The notes beneath the pieces are model-generated. The model was not told the DNA's origin, searched no databases, and saw only the letters and a program-made list of their open reading frames with translations. From NCBI GenBank assembly GCA_947500505.1, contig CANMSL010000001.1, positions 310,001 to 374,000 of the forward strand: a DNA stretch of 64,000 nt, given 5' to 3'. Shown here piece after piece: positions 1 to 7,177 of the stretch (its first letter is position 1; each line of letters starts with the position of its first letter). The position numbers and the translations under genes are program-made. The DNA comes from an uncultured Aquimarina sp. GTDB lineage: Bacteria; Bacteroidota; Bacteroidia; Flavobacteriales; Flavobacteriaceae.

Positions 1-1129
1 TATGTCGATATAGTTTTTGAAGCATCAACGGATGGATACTGTCACCAGCAATATTACCGAAGCTATGACGAGCAATGTGCATTGTCACTTTCTTTGTAAT
101 CTTGGTCTTTTTAGTTAAAGTTTTTAGATGCCTATTGAATTTATAATTGGCAGTCCTGGTTTTGTTGTAAACATCTTTAGCATTACTTAAGTCCGCTTTT
201 TTCATTTCAGGAAATACAAAATCGTCTTCAGAAAGTCTATCTTTTTCATAGGATTTTAGAATAGCCAAAGCTTTTATTGGGATTTTAAGAGAGACCAATT
301 TGCCATTCTTGCCCATACGGTAATGCAGCCTACCATCATAAATCATTGACCAGCGTGTAAATAGCACATCCGAGACACGCATCCCAGCAAAATAAAAACT
401 GTAGAGCCAAACATTGAGGGCGTGTCGTTCTACATCCGTAATATTTTCAACCTTTTCAAATATCAGTATCTCTTTTTTGTTCAGGCCAACCTTATGGGTC
501 TCTGGAAACTTGATTTGAAATCCACCTTTTCCAAAAGGGTATAAATCTTTGCTTACCACTTTATCTGTAATCGCCCTGTTGTACAGTAAGCGAATAAGAA
601 CCATAACATTAAGAGCCGAAGTTTCAGAAAGTTCTTTTTTGCCTAGAAGATGAGTTTTAAATTTTTTAAGCCAGCGCTCGGTAATATCTTGGAACCGTAA
701 GTTTTTAGACTTATGAAATGCCCAAATATAAGTGGTCAAGGCAGTATCTGTAGTTAGCCGATTTATCTTTTTTTCAGCTTCGAGATTGTCCAAATGTTCT
801 TTAGCATAATCGTTTAGGGTCAAACTCGAGATAGGCTTGTATATATTCCTTTTGATTTGACCAGCTGAGAAATCGGTGTTCTCGCTTTGAAGGTTCATCA
901 ATCCTTTGCGTACTTCGGATAATCTTGAAGACAGAAGGTTGTTCAGGCTATCCGCATCAGGATTCGATTTTTTGACCTTGAGGTTTTTATCGTCCCAATC
1001 TTCAAAGTCAATGTTATGACCGATATGTTTGAAGGTTGAACGGCGGTTTTTGGTAATTCGAATTGCCAAAGGATATAAGCCTTTGGAATTCCTCTTTTTT
1101 CGTAGAACGATTTGTGCACTTGCAGACAT
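1..1129 (-). CDS. Tyrosine recombinase (phage-type integrase), truncated by window edge
   Basis: Site-specific tyrosine recombinase of the Bacteroidota integrative-element type, which inserts or excises DNA at an att site. About 376 codons are visible, from the ATG at 1129 to the left edge. The N-terminus looks like the Arm-binding domain (residues about 1-85), followed by a SAM-like core-binding domain (about 105-215) and the catalytic domain. Catalytic residues seen: Arg251 in AGMRVSD, a Lys in GKNGK, and HIARH with Arg354. The nucleophilic Tyr should lie just beyond the window. The gene reads away from the tRNA-Leu fragment at 1371-1422, the usual place for an integrase next to its att site. 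Family assignment is firm; the type of element (ICE, island or prophage) cannot be told from here. Confidence 0.93.
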   Translation of the reverse strand, partial: MSASAQIVLRKKRNSKGLYPLAIRITKNRRSTFKHIGHNIDFEDWDDKNLKVKKSNPDADSLNNLLSSRLSEVRKGLMNLQSENTDFSAGQIKRNIYKPISSLTLNDYAKEHLDNLEAEKKINRLTTDTALTTYIWAFHKSKNLRFQDITERWLKKFKTHLLGKKELSETSALNVMVLIRLLYNRAITDKVVSKDLYPFGKGGFQIKFPETHKVGLNKKEILIFEKVENITDVERHALNVWLYSFYFAGMRVSDVLFTRWSMIYDGRLHYRMGKNGKLVSLKIPIKALAILKSYEKDRLSEDDFVFPEMKKADLSNAKDVYNKTRTANYKFNRHLKTLTKKTKITKKVTMHIARHSFGNIAGDSIHPLMLQKLYRH

Positions 1130-1162
1130 AATTGACCTGTTTTGAGTACGAAAGTCAAATCA

Positions 1163-1182
1163 GGTACAACATAGGTACAACA
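1163..1182 (+). repeat. Arm-type repeat, copy 1
   Basis: Exact 20-mer GGTACAACATAGGTACAACA, itself two GGTACAACA nonamers separated by TA. It lies just upstream of the integrase start. Three identical copies surround the tRNA fragment, so integrase arm-binding sites are the likely role (inference). Confidence 0.75.
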
Positions 1183-1248
1183 TTCCTTTTTTTGGATATT
1201 GTTTTCCTGTAGGCTCACCCTAAAGATACGAATTTATTGGTATTTTTG

Positions 1249-1268
1249 GGTACAACATAGGTACAACA
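1249..1268 (+). repeat. Arm-type repeat, copy 2
   Basis: Second exact copy of the 20-mer, in the same orientation, between the integrase gene and the tRNA-Leu fragment. Confidence 0.75.
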
Positions 1269-1370
1269 AATGCTGAAATCAACTGATATTATATGACTTT
1301 AAATAAAATTGACAAAAACACAACTAATTGAAAATGAATTAGTTTGGTGCTTATTGGTGCAAGATAGACA

Positions 1371-1422
1371 AGACTTAGGATCTAGTGCCGCGAGGTGTGG
1401 GAGTTCGAGTCTCCCCGCCCGC
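1371..1422 (+). other. att site: 3' fragment of tRNA-Leu(TAG)
   Basis: This stretch reads as the 3' part of a tRNA-Leu: anticodon loop with TAG, GATCTAG closing the anticodon stem, the long variable arm, a T-arm with TTCGAGT between GGGAG and CTCCC, and an acceptor strand ending CGCCCGCA. The matching 5' acceptor strand and D-arm are absent upstream, so it is not a working tRNA. A 3' tRNA fragment beside an integrase is what integration into a tRNA gene leaves behind. Sequence left of about 1370 is therefore element-derived. Confidence 0.85.
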
Positions 1423-1451
1423 ACTTTTTCAACTGAAAAACTTTCAGTCAT

Positions 1452-1479
1452 AAAACCTCTCATTTTGGGAGGTTTTTTT
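1452..1479 (+). terminator. Rho-independent terminator after the tRNA fragment
   Basis: Stem AAACCTC / GAGGTTT (1453-1459 with 1469-1475) is followed by a T-run. It probably belonged to the original tRNA-Leu transcript and travels with the 3' fragment. Confidence 0.75.
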
Positions 1480-1484
1480 GTTTG

Positions 1485-1504
1485 GGTACAACATAGGTAC
1501 AACA
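1485..1504 (+). repeat. Arm-type repeat, copy 3 (beyond the tRNA core)
   Basis: Third exact copy of the 20-mer, on the far side of the tRNA fragment from the integrase. An arm site here is not expected in plain host DNA, so it suggests element DNA to the right of the core as well. Confidence 0.75.
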
Positions 1505-1628
1505 TTTGGTGTTTTATGTTTTCCACATTTAATTTTGTATTTTTTAGACTCAAATCACATTATTTGATATTTAACCTCTATTAGCTCCAACAGTTTGCCT
1601 ACTTTATGAGTCGAACGAAGTATCTAAT

Positions 1629-2084
1629 TTATACTCCAAACTGTCTTAAATGATGGTCTGAATGTTTGTAAGCCAAAATTCCAATTTCATCCTTCGTCAT
1701 TTTTCCGAAAAAGTCGTGAATAAAATCGGGGTTGTCATAATTCTCATATTGTTCAATTAATTCAATCAACGTCTTTTTTTGCTCTTCTATATCGCCGCTT
1801 TTTTCCTTGATTGTAAAATCAGAACCTGCTGGTGCATTCTTACCTAATGGTTTATCGTTTTTTGTGGTACTCTTGAGTACCATTTTTCCGATGAGTTTGC
1901 CTAGAAAATTTTGTCTGTAGTCTATTTTATTGTCAACTCCTAATACCCATTGATTCCATATTATGCAATGTTTGGTCATTTGATGAACATTCATCTTGCC
2001 CCATAGAGCTTTACTTTCCGAATCAAGTTGATTTGTTCTCTCTATAAGTCCGTCTCGAATGTTTTTGTCAAAAATTGTTTTCAT
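1629..2084 (-). CDS. DUF1569 (DinB-like) protein
   Basis: A 151-residue protein of the DUF1569 family, part of the DinB/YfiT-like four-helix-bundle group. The His-rich ending HSDHHLRQ and an early NVHQMTKHC motif could form the metal site seen in DinB-like proteins. Length is normal for the family and no signal peptide is seen, so it is cytoplasmic. It is the last gene of a six-gene minus-strand run starting at 4465. The substrate is unknown; bacillithiol- or glutathione-type transfer is known for relatives but cannot be shown here. Confidence 0.8.
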   Translation of the reverse strand: MKTIFDKNIRDGLIERTNQLDSESKALWGKMNVHQMTKHCIIWNQWVLGVDNKIDYRQNFLGKLIGKMVLKSTTKNDKPLGKNAPAGSDFTIKEKSGDIEEQKKTLIELIEQYENYDNPDFIHDFFGKMTKDEIGILAYKHSDHHLRQFGV

Positions 2085-2184
2085 ATTTTAAGTTTTGTTA
2101 AATGCCAAATTATGGGTCATTATTAATTTTTCAAATTGTCATTCTTCAATAAACAATAGAGTTTTACTATGTTAGCACTATTTT

Positions 2185-2565
2185 TTACGTAAACAATTGT
2201 TGTATTTTTTGCAGCCGAAGCCATAACGCTAACCACATCACAATTCCAAAAAGCACGGGAAACAATATTTTGAACATTGGGTCTCCATGTATAACATGTG
2301 TAGCGACAGCACCTCCCAACCATCCGGTGAGTAGTATTGCCCCGAATACCGATGTTTTGGGAATGACATATAGTACTGTGCTAACCAGTAGTATTAGTCC
2401 AAGATATATCACAGAAGATTCTGGATAGCCAATTTCCGTAGCTCCACTAATGGCTTCATTAGTTTGCATGAGGTTCATTACTGCTCCCATTAAGAACATA
2501 ATCACGATAATCCCTTGTAGGATGTAAGAAATCCAAAGGCGTGCTTTTGAGATTTGTTTTTCCAT
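2185..2565 (-). CDS. DoxX-like integral membrane protein
   Basis: A 126-residue protein with four predicted membrane helices (about residues 10-32, 48-68, 72-92 and 98-118) and a Gly/Ala-rich third helix, matching the DoxX/DoxX-like family. Relatives sit in the inner membrane and are linked to redox or stress functions, but no reaction is established for this branch. It starts 3 bp after the stop of the SRPBCC gene, so the two are surely co-transcribed. Confidence 0.8.
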   Translation of the reverse strand: MEKQISKARLWISYILQGIIVIMFLMGAVMNLMQTNEAISGATEIGYPESSVIYLGLILLVSTVLYVIPKTSVFGAILLTGWLGGAVATHVIHGDPMFKILFPVLFGIVMWLALWLRLQKIQQLFT

Positions 2566-2568
2566 AAT

Positions 2569-2979
2569 TTAGTTATTTTCAGTGTAGGCTTTAAAATTAT
2601 CCAAAATGGCTTGCCAACCTTGTCGCTGCTGCTCTAAAGTATTGGTGTCTTCCACGTCAAACGTCTCGATTACTTCAATGGCATCTCCCTTTTGCTTAAA
2701 GTTGATTCCGACTTTTCTACCATCCTCTAAGGTATATTCAATAATCGATAGCGGTTCTATCTTGGTATAAGTGCCTGAATAATCAAAACCCATACTTCCA
2801 TCTTTGGCCTCCATACGGGATGAAAATTTTCCTCCAACGGTTAAATCATTTTCTGCGCTTGGGCAATGCCATTCAGAAGTTGCAAAATTCCAATTGGTAA
2901 TATGTTTAGGTGTTGTCCAATAGTTCCAAACCTTTTTTAAATCGCTATTGATAATGGTTTGTACAGTGACGGTTTTCAT
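2569..2979 (-). CDS. SRPBCC (AHSA1-like) protein
   Basis: A 136-residue START/Bet v1-fold protein of the AHSA1 type. Visible hallmarks are the N-terminal strand VTVQTIINSDLKKVWNYWT, the VGGKFSSRMEAKDG hairpin, and a C-terminal helix beginning QRQGWQAILDNFKAY. Such proteins bind hydrophobic ligands in a central cavity; the ligand here is unknown. It abuts the DNA-alkylation gene (start at 2979, neighbour's stop at 2980). Confidence 0.85.
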   Translation of the reverse strand: MKTVTVQTIINSDLKKVWNYWTTPKHITNWNFATSEWHCPSAENDLTVGGKFSSRMEAKDGSMGFDYSGTYTKIEPLSIIEYTLEDGRKVGINFKQKGDAIEVIETFDVEDTNTLEQQRQGWQAILDNFKAYTENN

Positions 2980-3684
2980 TTATTTTTGGTTTTTAAGTTT
3001 CATATAATGTTGCCTACTTGCCTTATCTATTTTTTCAACTGCGTATCTTAAGGTGACTCTGGGCATTGTAGCAGCATAAGTATCTAAAAAGCCTTTCAAC
3101 CGTTTCTCATCTTTCTTTCCTGCTTCACGAATCCAACTACCCACAGCCTTATTAATAAGTTCTTCGCTATCGTAAACCAGTATTTCTGCAATTTTAAAAG
3201 TATCATCTACCTGGCCTTTTTTGATAAAGGCATAGGTACTTACAATGGCGGTACGCCGTTTCCAGATATTTTCACTCTTTGCCAACTGATAAAGAATATC
3301 CCTTGGTTTATCCATCAGGTATTCACCAATGATGTTATATGAACCGCGGTCAACAAAATCCCAATTGTTTAATCGGTCGTGGCGGTTTAGATATAGCTCA
3401 AAGAGTTCTTTTTTGCGTTCTTCGCTGGTCTTTTTGCTTTTAGCCTGATAGTCCATAATACTCACTCCCCCCATCCGGATTTCATAATATTCGCTGTCCA
3501 GTAATTTGTTGATTCCTTCTAAGGGCATTTCGGTAAATTCTTTTGCCGTTTTAAAGACATCTCCAAATTTTACACCCACAGCCTTTGTCACGCCATCATT
3601 CCCTTTAAAGAATCTTGCTACTTTGTCAAGTTCCTTTTCGTTTTTAAAGGTGGCTAGTTTTTGTATGAATTGGTGAGCTGTCAT
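2980..3684 (-). CDS. AlkD-like DNA alkylation repair protein
   Basis: A HEAT-like-repeat DNA glycosylase of the AlkD family (234 residues, normal length). Known members excise positively charged alkylated bases such as 3-methyl- and 7-methyl-purines. Residues corresponding to the AlkD active surface are present: Trp108 and Asp112 in NNWDFVD, Arg143-Arg144 in WKRRTAIVST, and Trp184 in GSWIREAGKK. It overlaps the upstream NTF2-like gene by 4 bp, so translation is coupled. Its operon partners (VOC, SRPBCC, DinB-like) fit a detoxification or stress cassette, which is inference. Confidence 0.88.
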   Translation of the reverse strand: MTAHQFIQKLATFKNEKELDKVARFFKGNDGVTKAVGVKFGDVFKTAKEFTEMPLEGINKLLDSEYYEIRMGGVSIMDYQAKSKKTSEERKKELFELYLNRHDRLNNWDFVDRGSYNIIGEYLMDKPRDILYQLAKSENIWKRRTAIVSTYAFIKKGQVDDTFKIAEILVYDSEELINKAVGSWIREAGKKDEKRLKGFLDTYAATMPRVTLRYAVEKIDKASRQHYMKLKNQK

Positions 3685-4040
3685 TTACTTTGTTCTTGAA
3701 TGCAATAGGAATAAATATTTATAATCTTATCTTCATCATCAAACTCATATACATCACAGGCCTTTATAAAATTAACGCGTTTACCTTCTTTTTTAAACTC
3801 AGCGGTACCCCGGACAATCACACGGTCAGTGGATGTTACTATATCTTCTGTTTTGAAAATGGCTTCTACCGAGTTGAAATATTCAGCAGTCTGCTTGCAA
3901 TTAGAAATTATATTTTCTTTACCCTTAAAGGTGTTTTCGCCGACTATTTCCCAAACAATGTCTTCTTTTAGAAAAGGATAGGTTCTTTCAAATTCCCCAT
4001 TTGAAAATGCGATGGCGATTTCTTTTTGTGAAATATTCAT
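3681..4040 (-). CDS. NTF2-like/SnoaL-like protein
   Basis: A 119-residue NTF2-fold protein: an N-terminal helix (SQKEIAIAFSNGEFERTYPFL), the strand DIVWEIVGENTFKGKENI, and a C-terminal beta-sheet ending in DKIINIYSYCI. SnoaL-like proteins are small-molecule isomerases, hydrolases or binders, and no substrate can be assigned. Four-base overlaps at both ends place it inside the six-gene operon. Confidence 0.8.
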   Translation of the reverse strand: MNISQKEIAIAFSNGEFERTYPFLKEDIVWEIVGENTFKGKENIISNCKQTAEYFNSVEAIFKTEDIVTSTDRVIVRGTAEFKKEGKRVNFIKACDVYEFDDEDKIINIYSYCIQEQSK

Positions 4041-4465
4041 TTCTTTGGCATTTTATCTGTATCCATATACAACATGCTCCATCGGTGGCCATCAAGGTCT
4101 GCAAAGCCAAATGCGTACATCCAACCGTCAACTTCAGATGGTGCAACGAATATCGCTCCGTTTGCCGATTCTACTGATTTCGCGAAAATATCAACTTCTT
4201 CTCTAGACTGTGCATCAATGTTGATGAGCATTTCATTTCCTTTGGTTGTATCGGCAATTGCATTCTGAGTAAAGTCACTAAAAGTTTCTTCGGGAAAGAG
4301 CATCATTACAAACTCATTTTCACCAATCAGAAAACTAGCCAAATGCTGAGCTTCTTTGCGCATCGGGTTTTCACGAAAGCCAATTTTGTTGAAGAATGCT
4401 CTCGATTTTTGTATATTCTTAACTGGAAGATTGAGCCAGATTGTTTTCATATTGTTGATTTTCAT
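4037..4465 (-). CDS. VOC family (glyoxalase/bleomycin-resistance-like) protein
   Basis: Vicinal-oxygen-chelate fold with two beta-alpha-beta-beta-beta halves: TIWLNLPVKNIQKSRAFF at the start and a closing DLDGHRWSMLYMD strand. This resembles the YaeR/PhnB-like group often annotated as glyoxalase. Metal-ligand residues cannot all be identified by eye. First gene of the six-gene minus operon. The start at 4465 sits about 27 nt below a TATATTTG box (minus strand, 4499-4492); the Met at 4450 is an alternative and gives a more typical N-terminus. Confidence 0.85.
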   Translation of the reverse strand: MKINNMKTIWLNLPVKNIQKSRAFFNKIGFRENPMRKEAQHLASFLIGENEFVMMLFPEETFSDFTQNAIADTTKGNEMLINIDAQSREEVDIFAKSVESANGAIFVAPSEVDGWMYAFGFADLDGHRWSMLYMDTDKMPKK

Positions 4466-4491
4466 AAAACATTGTTTTCAAATGATTTACA

Positions 4492-4499
4492 CAAATATA
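4492..4499 (-). promoter_or_regulatory. -7 box (TATATTTG) of the VOC-led operon
   Basis: Exact match to the Bacteroidota -7 consensus TAnnTTTG, reading leftward toward the VOC start at 4465. Confidence 0.65.
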
Positions 4500-4533
4500 T
4501 TAGATAAAATTAAAGTAAAAAGGGGTATTTCCG

Positions 4534-4550
4534 TCAACTTCACAGGTTGA
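4534..4550. promoter_or_regulatory. Inverted repeat between divergent promoters
   Basis: TCAAC - 7 nt - GTTGA, a perfect short dyad midway between the two divergent -7 boxes. It is a candidate binding site for the divergently encoded GlxA-type regulator. Confidence 0.4.
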
Positions 4551-4569
4551 TTACGACAGTCAATTTTAA

Positions 4570-4577
4570 TATATTTG
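4570..4577 (+). promoter_or_regulatory. -7 box (TATATTTG) of the GlxA-type regulator
   Basis: TAnnTTTG match 21 bp before the ATG at 4599, about 70 bp from the divergent box for the VOC operon. Confidence 0.65.
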
Positions 4578-4598
4578 TAACATATAAAGTTAAACAAA

Positions 4599-5576
4599 AT
4601 GAAGCATATCTCTATTCTTGTTCCAAAAGGACACGTAAGTGTAGTTAATATAGCAGGTACCCATCAAATGCTATCCTGGGTGAATGAGTTCTTATTAGAA
4701 ACAGGTCGAGAGCCACTTTTTGATATACAATTAGTAGGTCTAGAAAAGCAGTTGGATACTTCTGGTGGATTATTCGCTATCACACCGGAAGTTGTTATAG
4801 AGGAAGTACTGAAAACGGACTTGATAATCATTCCTGCCATTCATGAGGATTATGAAAAAAGTCTAAAGGACAATGGTGATTTTATGCCTTGGTTAATCAG
4901 TCACTATAAGGAAGGTGCCGAAATCGTGAGTCTATGTATTTCATCCTTTTTTCTAGCAGCTACCGGATTACTGGATGGAAAACCGTGTTCTACCCATTGG
5001 CAGCAAGCTGATGTTTTTAGACAGTTATTTCCAAAGGTGATTTTGACGGATGAAAAAATTGTAACCGAAGCGGACGGAATTTATACCAGCGGTGGTGCTT
5101 ACGCCTTTACCAATCTTATTATTTACCTGATTGAAAAACATGCTGGACGAGAAACTGCTATTATGGCTGCAAAAGGATTTATGATAGACATTGACCGTAG
5201 CAGTCAATCCCCTTTTATGATTTTCTCAGGTCAAAAAACCCATAAGGACGAAACCGTACTCAAGGCACAGGAATATATTGAACAAAACTACCAAGATAAA
5301 ATATCGGTAAATGATTTATGCGAAGATATGGCACTTAGCAGAAGAACTTTTGAACGACGTTTTAAAAAGGCAACTTCCAACACAGTTTTAGAATATCTAC
5401 AAAGGGTAAAGGTAGAAGCTGCCAAAAAGGAATTGGAAAAAGGTCGGAAAAATATAAACGAAGTGATGTACCAAGTAGGGTATTCAGACCCAAAGGCATT
5501 TAGGGATGTTTTTCGTAAGATTACGGATATGACTCCGATGGATTATTTAAATAAATATAGTGTTAACATAATATAA
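4599..5576 (+). CDS. GlxA-type transcription regulator (DJ-1/PfpI + AraC HTH)
   Basis: A 325-residue two-domain regulator. Residues about 4-190 form a DJ-1/PfpI-like amidotransferase fold (IVSLCISSFFLAATGLLDG keeps the nucleophile-elbow Cys), and residues about 220-320 carry the AraC/XylS DNA-binding domain with two helix-turn-helices (DLCEDMALSRRTFERRF and VMYQVGYSDPKAFRDVF). It is divergent from the six-gene VOC/SRPBCC/AlkD operon and probably controls it through the 4.5-kb intergenic region. The effector is unknown. Confidence 0.9.
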   Translation: MKHISILVPKGHVSVVNIAGTHQMLSWVNEFLLETGREPLFDIQLVGLEKQLDTSGGLFAITPEVVIEEVLKTDLIIIPAIHEDYEKSLKDNGDFMPWLISHYKEGAEIVSLCISSFFLAATGLLDGKPCSTHWQQADVFRQLFPKVILTDEKIVTEADGIYTSGGAYAFTNLIIYLIEKHAGRETAIMAAKGFMIDIDRSSQSPFMIFSGQKTHKDETVLKAQEYIEQNYQDKISVNDLCEDMALSRRTFERRFKKATSNTVLEYLQRVKVEAAKKELEKGRKNINEVMYQVGYSDPKAFRDVFRKITDMTPMDYLNKYSVNII

Positions 5577-5712
5577 TCCGTTTCATAAAATGACCCTTTT
5601 ATGTATCTGTTCTTCCTTAGCCAAGAACTATTGTCCTGAATGTTCTATTCATGGTCACTTTTAGTAGTTTTGATAATTAGCTTTTTACTGAACTAGCTTC
5701 GTGGAATGTTTT

Positions 5713-5939
5713 CATAACCCACTCAGCACTTTCCCCAGCATTTAGCACCTGCCGTCAAAAAAGAAGACAACCACTACACTTCGGAAAAAGAGTTTCATTA
5801 CATAAATCTTGAACACAATACCCAATTTTAGCTTCCCATTCTGTTAAAACTTTTTGATTGGACTGGTAATGTTAACTTTTCCCGAACGTAGTCGAATGTC
5901 TACATTCCTGAGCTAAAATTGTGATGAAGTCCGCTTCAT
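5713..5939 (+). repeat. Interspersed hairpin repeat, copy a
   Basis: Divergent full-length copy. Modules in order: CACTCAGCAC...CATT, an inserted stretch, TTCGG, AGTTTCATTAC, left stem with CCCAATTTTAGCT, right stem AGCTAAAATTGTG, then GTCCGC. It fills most of the gap between the GlxA-type gene and the ECF operon. Confidence 0.75.
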
Positions 5940-6037
5940 ATTCCAAAAAAATAAAAAAATTCAACACTTCAATATTTTACTTCCAATTTTGTAACCTTTT
6001 ACTATTTTCCTTCCTCTAAATAGTAAAACATATTCAA

Positions 6038-6361
6038 ATGAACTTTTGGCAAATACCCTTTATGGTCGCGGTTATTACTTGCGCAGTAGTCCTGGCATAC
6101 TATCTAAAAAATCAGCACAAGGAAAAACTAGAACTCATAAAAAGAGGTGAAAATATTGTCTTTCAAGATGCATTGGAACAAATGCGCCTTAACAGTTTGG
6201 CACGCGGTACCATAGCTATAGCGTTGGCGCTGGGACTATTTCTTGGGCATCTTCTAGAGCAGTACACAACACTGAATATCTTGGTAAGCTATTTGTCGAT
6301 GCTGTTTTTAAGCTTTGGTATCGGCTCATTAGTTTTTTACAAAATAGTGAAGAATGATTGA
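6038..6361 (+). CDS. Small membrane protein (DUF6249-like)
   Basis: A 107-residue protein with an N-terminal membrane helix (about 5-24), a charged KNQHKEKLELIKRGEN segment, and two further helices (about 55-75 and 80-102). This is the layout of the DUF6249 family that often precedes ECF sigma-factor genes in flavobacteria. It overlaps the sigma-factor start by 4 bp. The function is unknown, and the context suggests part of a membrane-sensing sigma-factor circuit. Confidence 0.75.
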   Translation: MNFWQIPFMVAVITCAVVLAYYLKNQHKEKLELIKRGENIVFQDALEQMRLNSLARGTIAIALALGLFLGHLLEQYTTLNILVSYLSMLFLSFGIGSLVFYKIVKND

Positions 6362-6882
6362 TGAAGTCCGACTCAAAAGACCTTCTGCATAAAGCCAAAA
6401 ATGGGGACGAGAACGCACTCAGTCGGTTAATCGAAAACCATAAAGATTTTGCCTACACCGTAGCACTCAAGTATACCAAGAACAAGGAAGATGCACAGGA
6501 TGCGGTGCAGAATGCCTTTATTCAGGTCTTCAAGGGAATAAGAAGCTTTAGAAGCGAAGCCCAATTTTCTACCTGGTTGTATAAAATCATCTATCGAGAA
6601 TCCTTACGAACGCTAAAGAAATTTGATAAGGAAATCTATGAACCTGTATTTGTTGAAAGAGGTTACGAACAAGAAGACAGCAGGGTTGCAGAAGAAAAGG
6701 TAAACGAGCTAATGAAGGCACTAAACGAACGCGAATATCTGGTAACCGCATTATTCTACCTAAAGGAAAAGAGTATCAAGGATATTCAAAGAATAACCTC
6801 ACTTAGCAAAGCGAACATCAAAGTTATATTACATCGTTCTCGCGAAAAACTAAAAGCACAGCGCAATGAAAAAAGAAACTGA
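6358..6882 (+). CDS. ECF-type RNA polymerase sigma factor
   Basis: Sigma-70 family protein of 174 residues. Region 2 is visible as DAQDAVQNAFIQVFKGIRSF followed by FSTWLYKIIYRESL. Region 4 is KSIKDIQRITSLSKANIKVILHRSREKLK, with the typical helix-turn-helix. It lies between two small membrane-protein genes with overlaps on both sides (4 bp upstream, 17 bp downstream). Release from a membrane-bound partner is the likely control, which is inference from context. Confidence 0.92.
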   Translation: MMKSDSKDLLHKAKNGDENALSRLIENHKDFAYTVALKYTKNKEDAQDAVQNAFIQVFKGIRSFRSEAQFSTWLYKIIYRESLRTLKKFDKEIYEPVFVERGYEQEDSRVAEEKVNELMKALNEREYLVTALFYLKEKSIKDIQRITSLSKANIKVILHRSREKLKAQRNEKRN

Positions 6883-7177
6883 AATCGACATATATAAAAA
6901 CTTACTTCTGAATGATATTGAACAAATACCGGAAAACGTCAAAACTTCAATACTAAGCGAAGTGAAAACACTACAACATTCAGAGAAGAAAAAGGTTGCA
7001 CCTACAGTGCCTATTGGTACTTTTTTGATAGTGGCTATCGGATTTTCATTCATCTGTATGATGTTGCAATTACAGCCCGATTCTGAAAGCATTATTGTAG
7101 GAACATTCGTTGCGGTATTGCCACTTGCACTGCTTTTATTCAATAAAATAAAGCAACCTAAAACCAATACGTTATGA
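6866..7177 (+). CDS. Small two-TM protein, candidate anti-sigma factor
   Basis: A 103-residue protein with a charged cytosolic N-terminus of about 45 residues and two membrane helices (about 49-68 and 75-93). It overlaps the sigma-factor gene by 17 bp and the next gene by 4 bp. Position, length and topology fit an anti-sigma factor, but no conserved anti-sigma motif is seen, so the role is inference. Confidence 0.7.
   Translation: MKKETEIDIYKNLLLNDIEQIPENVKTSILSEVKTLQHSEKKKVAPTVPIGTFLIVAIGFSFICMMLQLQPDSESIIVGTFVAVLPLALLLFNKIKQPKTNTL

Noticed and set aside
1..1129. Integron integrase (IntI) serving the repeat array
   Set aside because: The visible sequence is an element-type tyrosine recombinase beside a tRNA att site, and no IntI-specific insert was seen. 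The link to the array is unproven.
1371..1422. Functional tRNA-Leu gene
   Set aside because: The 5' acceptor strand and D-arm are missing.
1299..1584. Overlapping 84- and 91-codon frames on both strands across the tRNA-Leu fragment
   Set aside because: They cover a tRNA remnant, a terminator and an arm repeat, and have no protein-family features.
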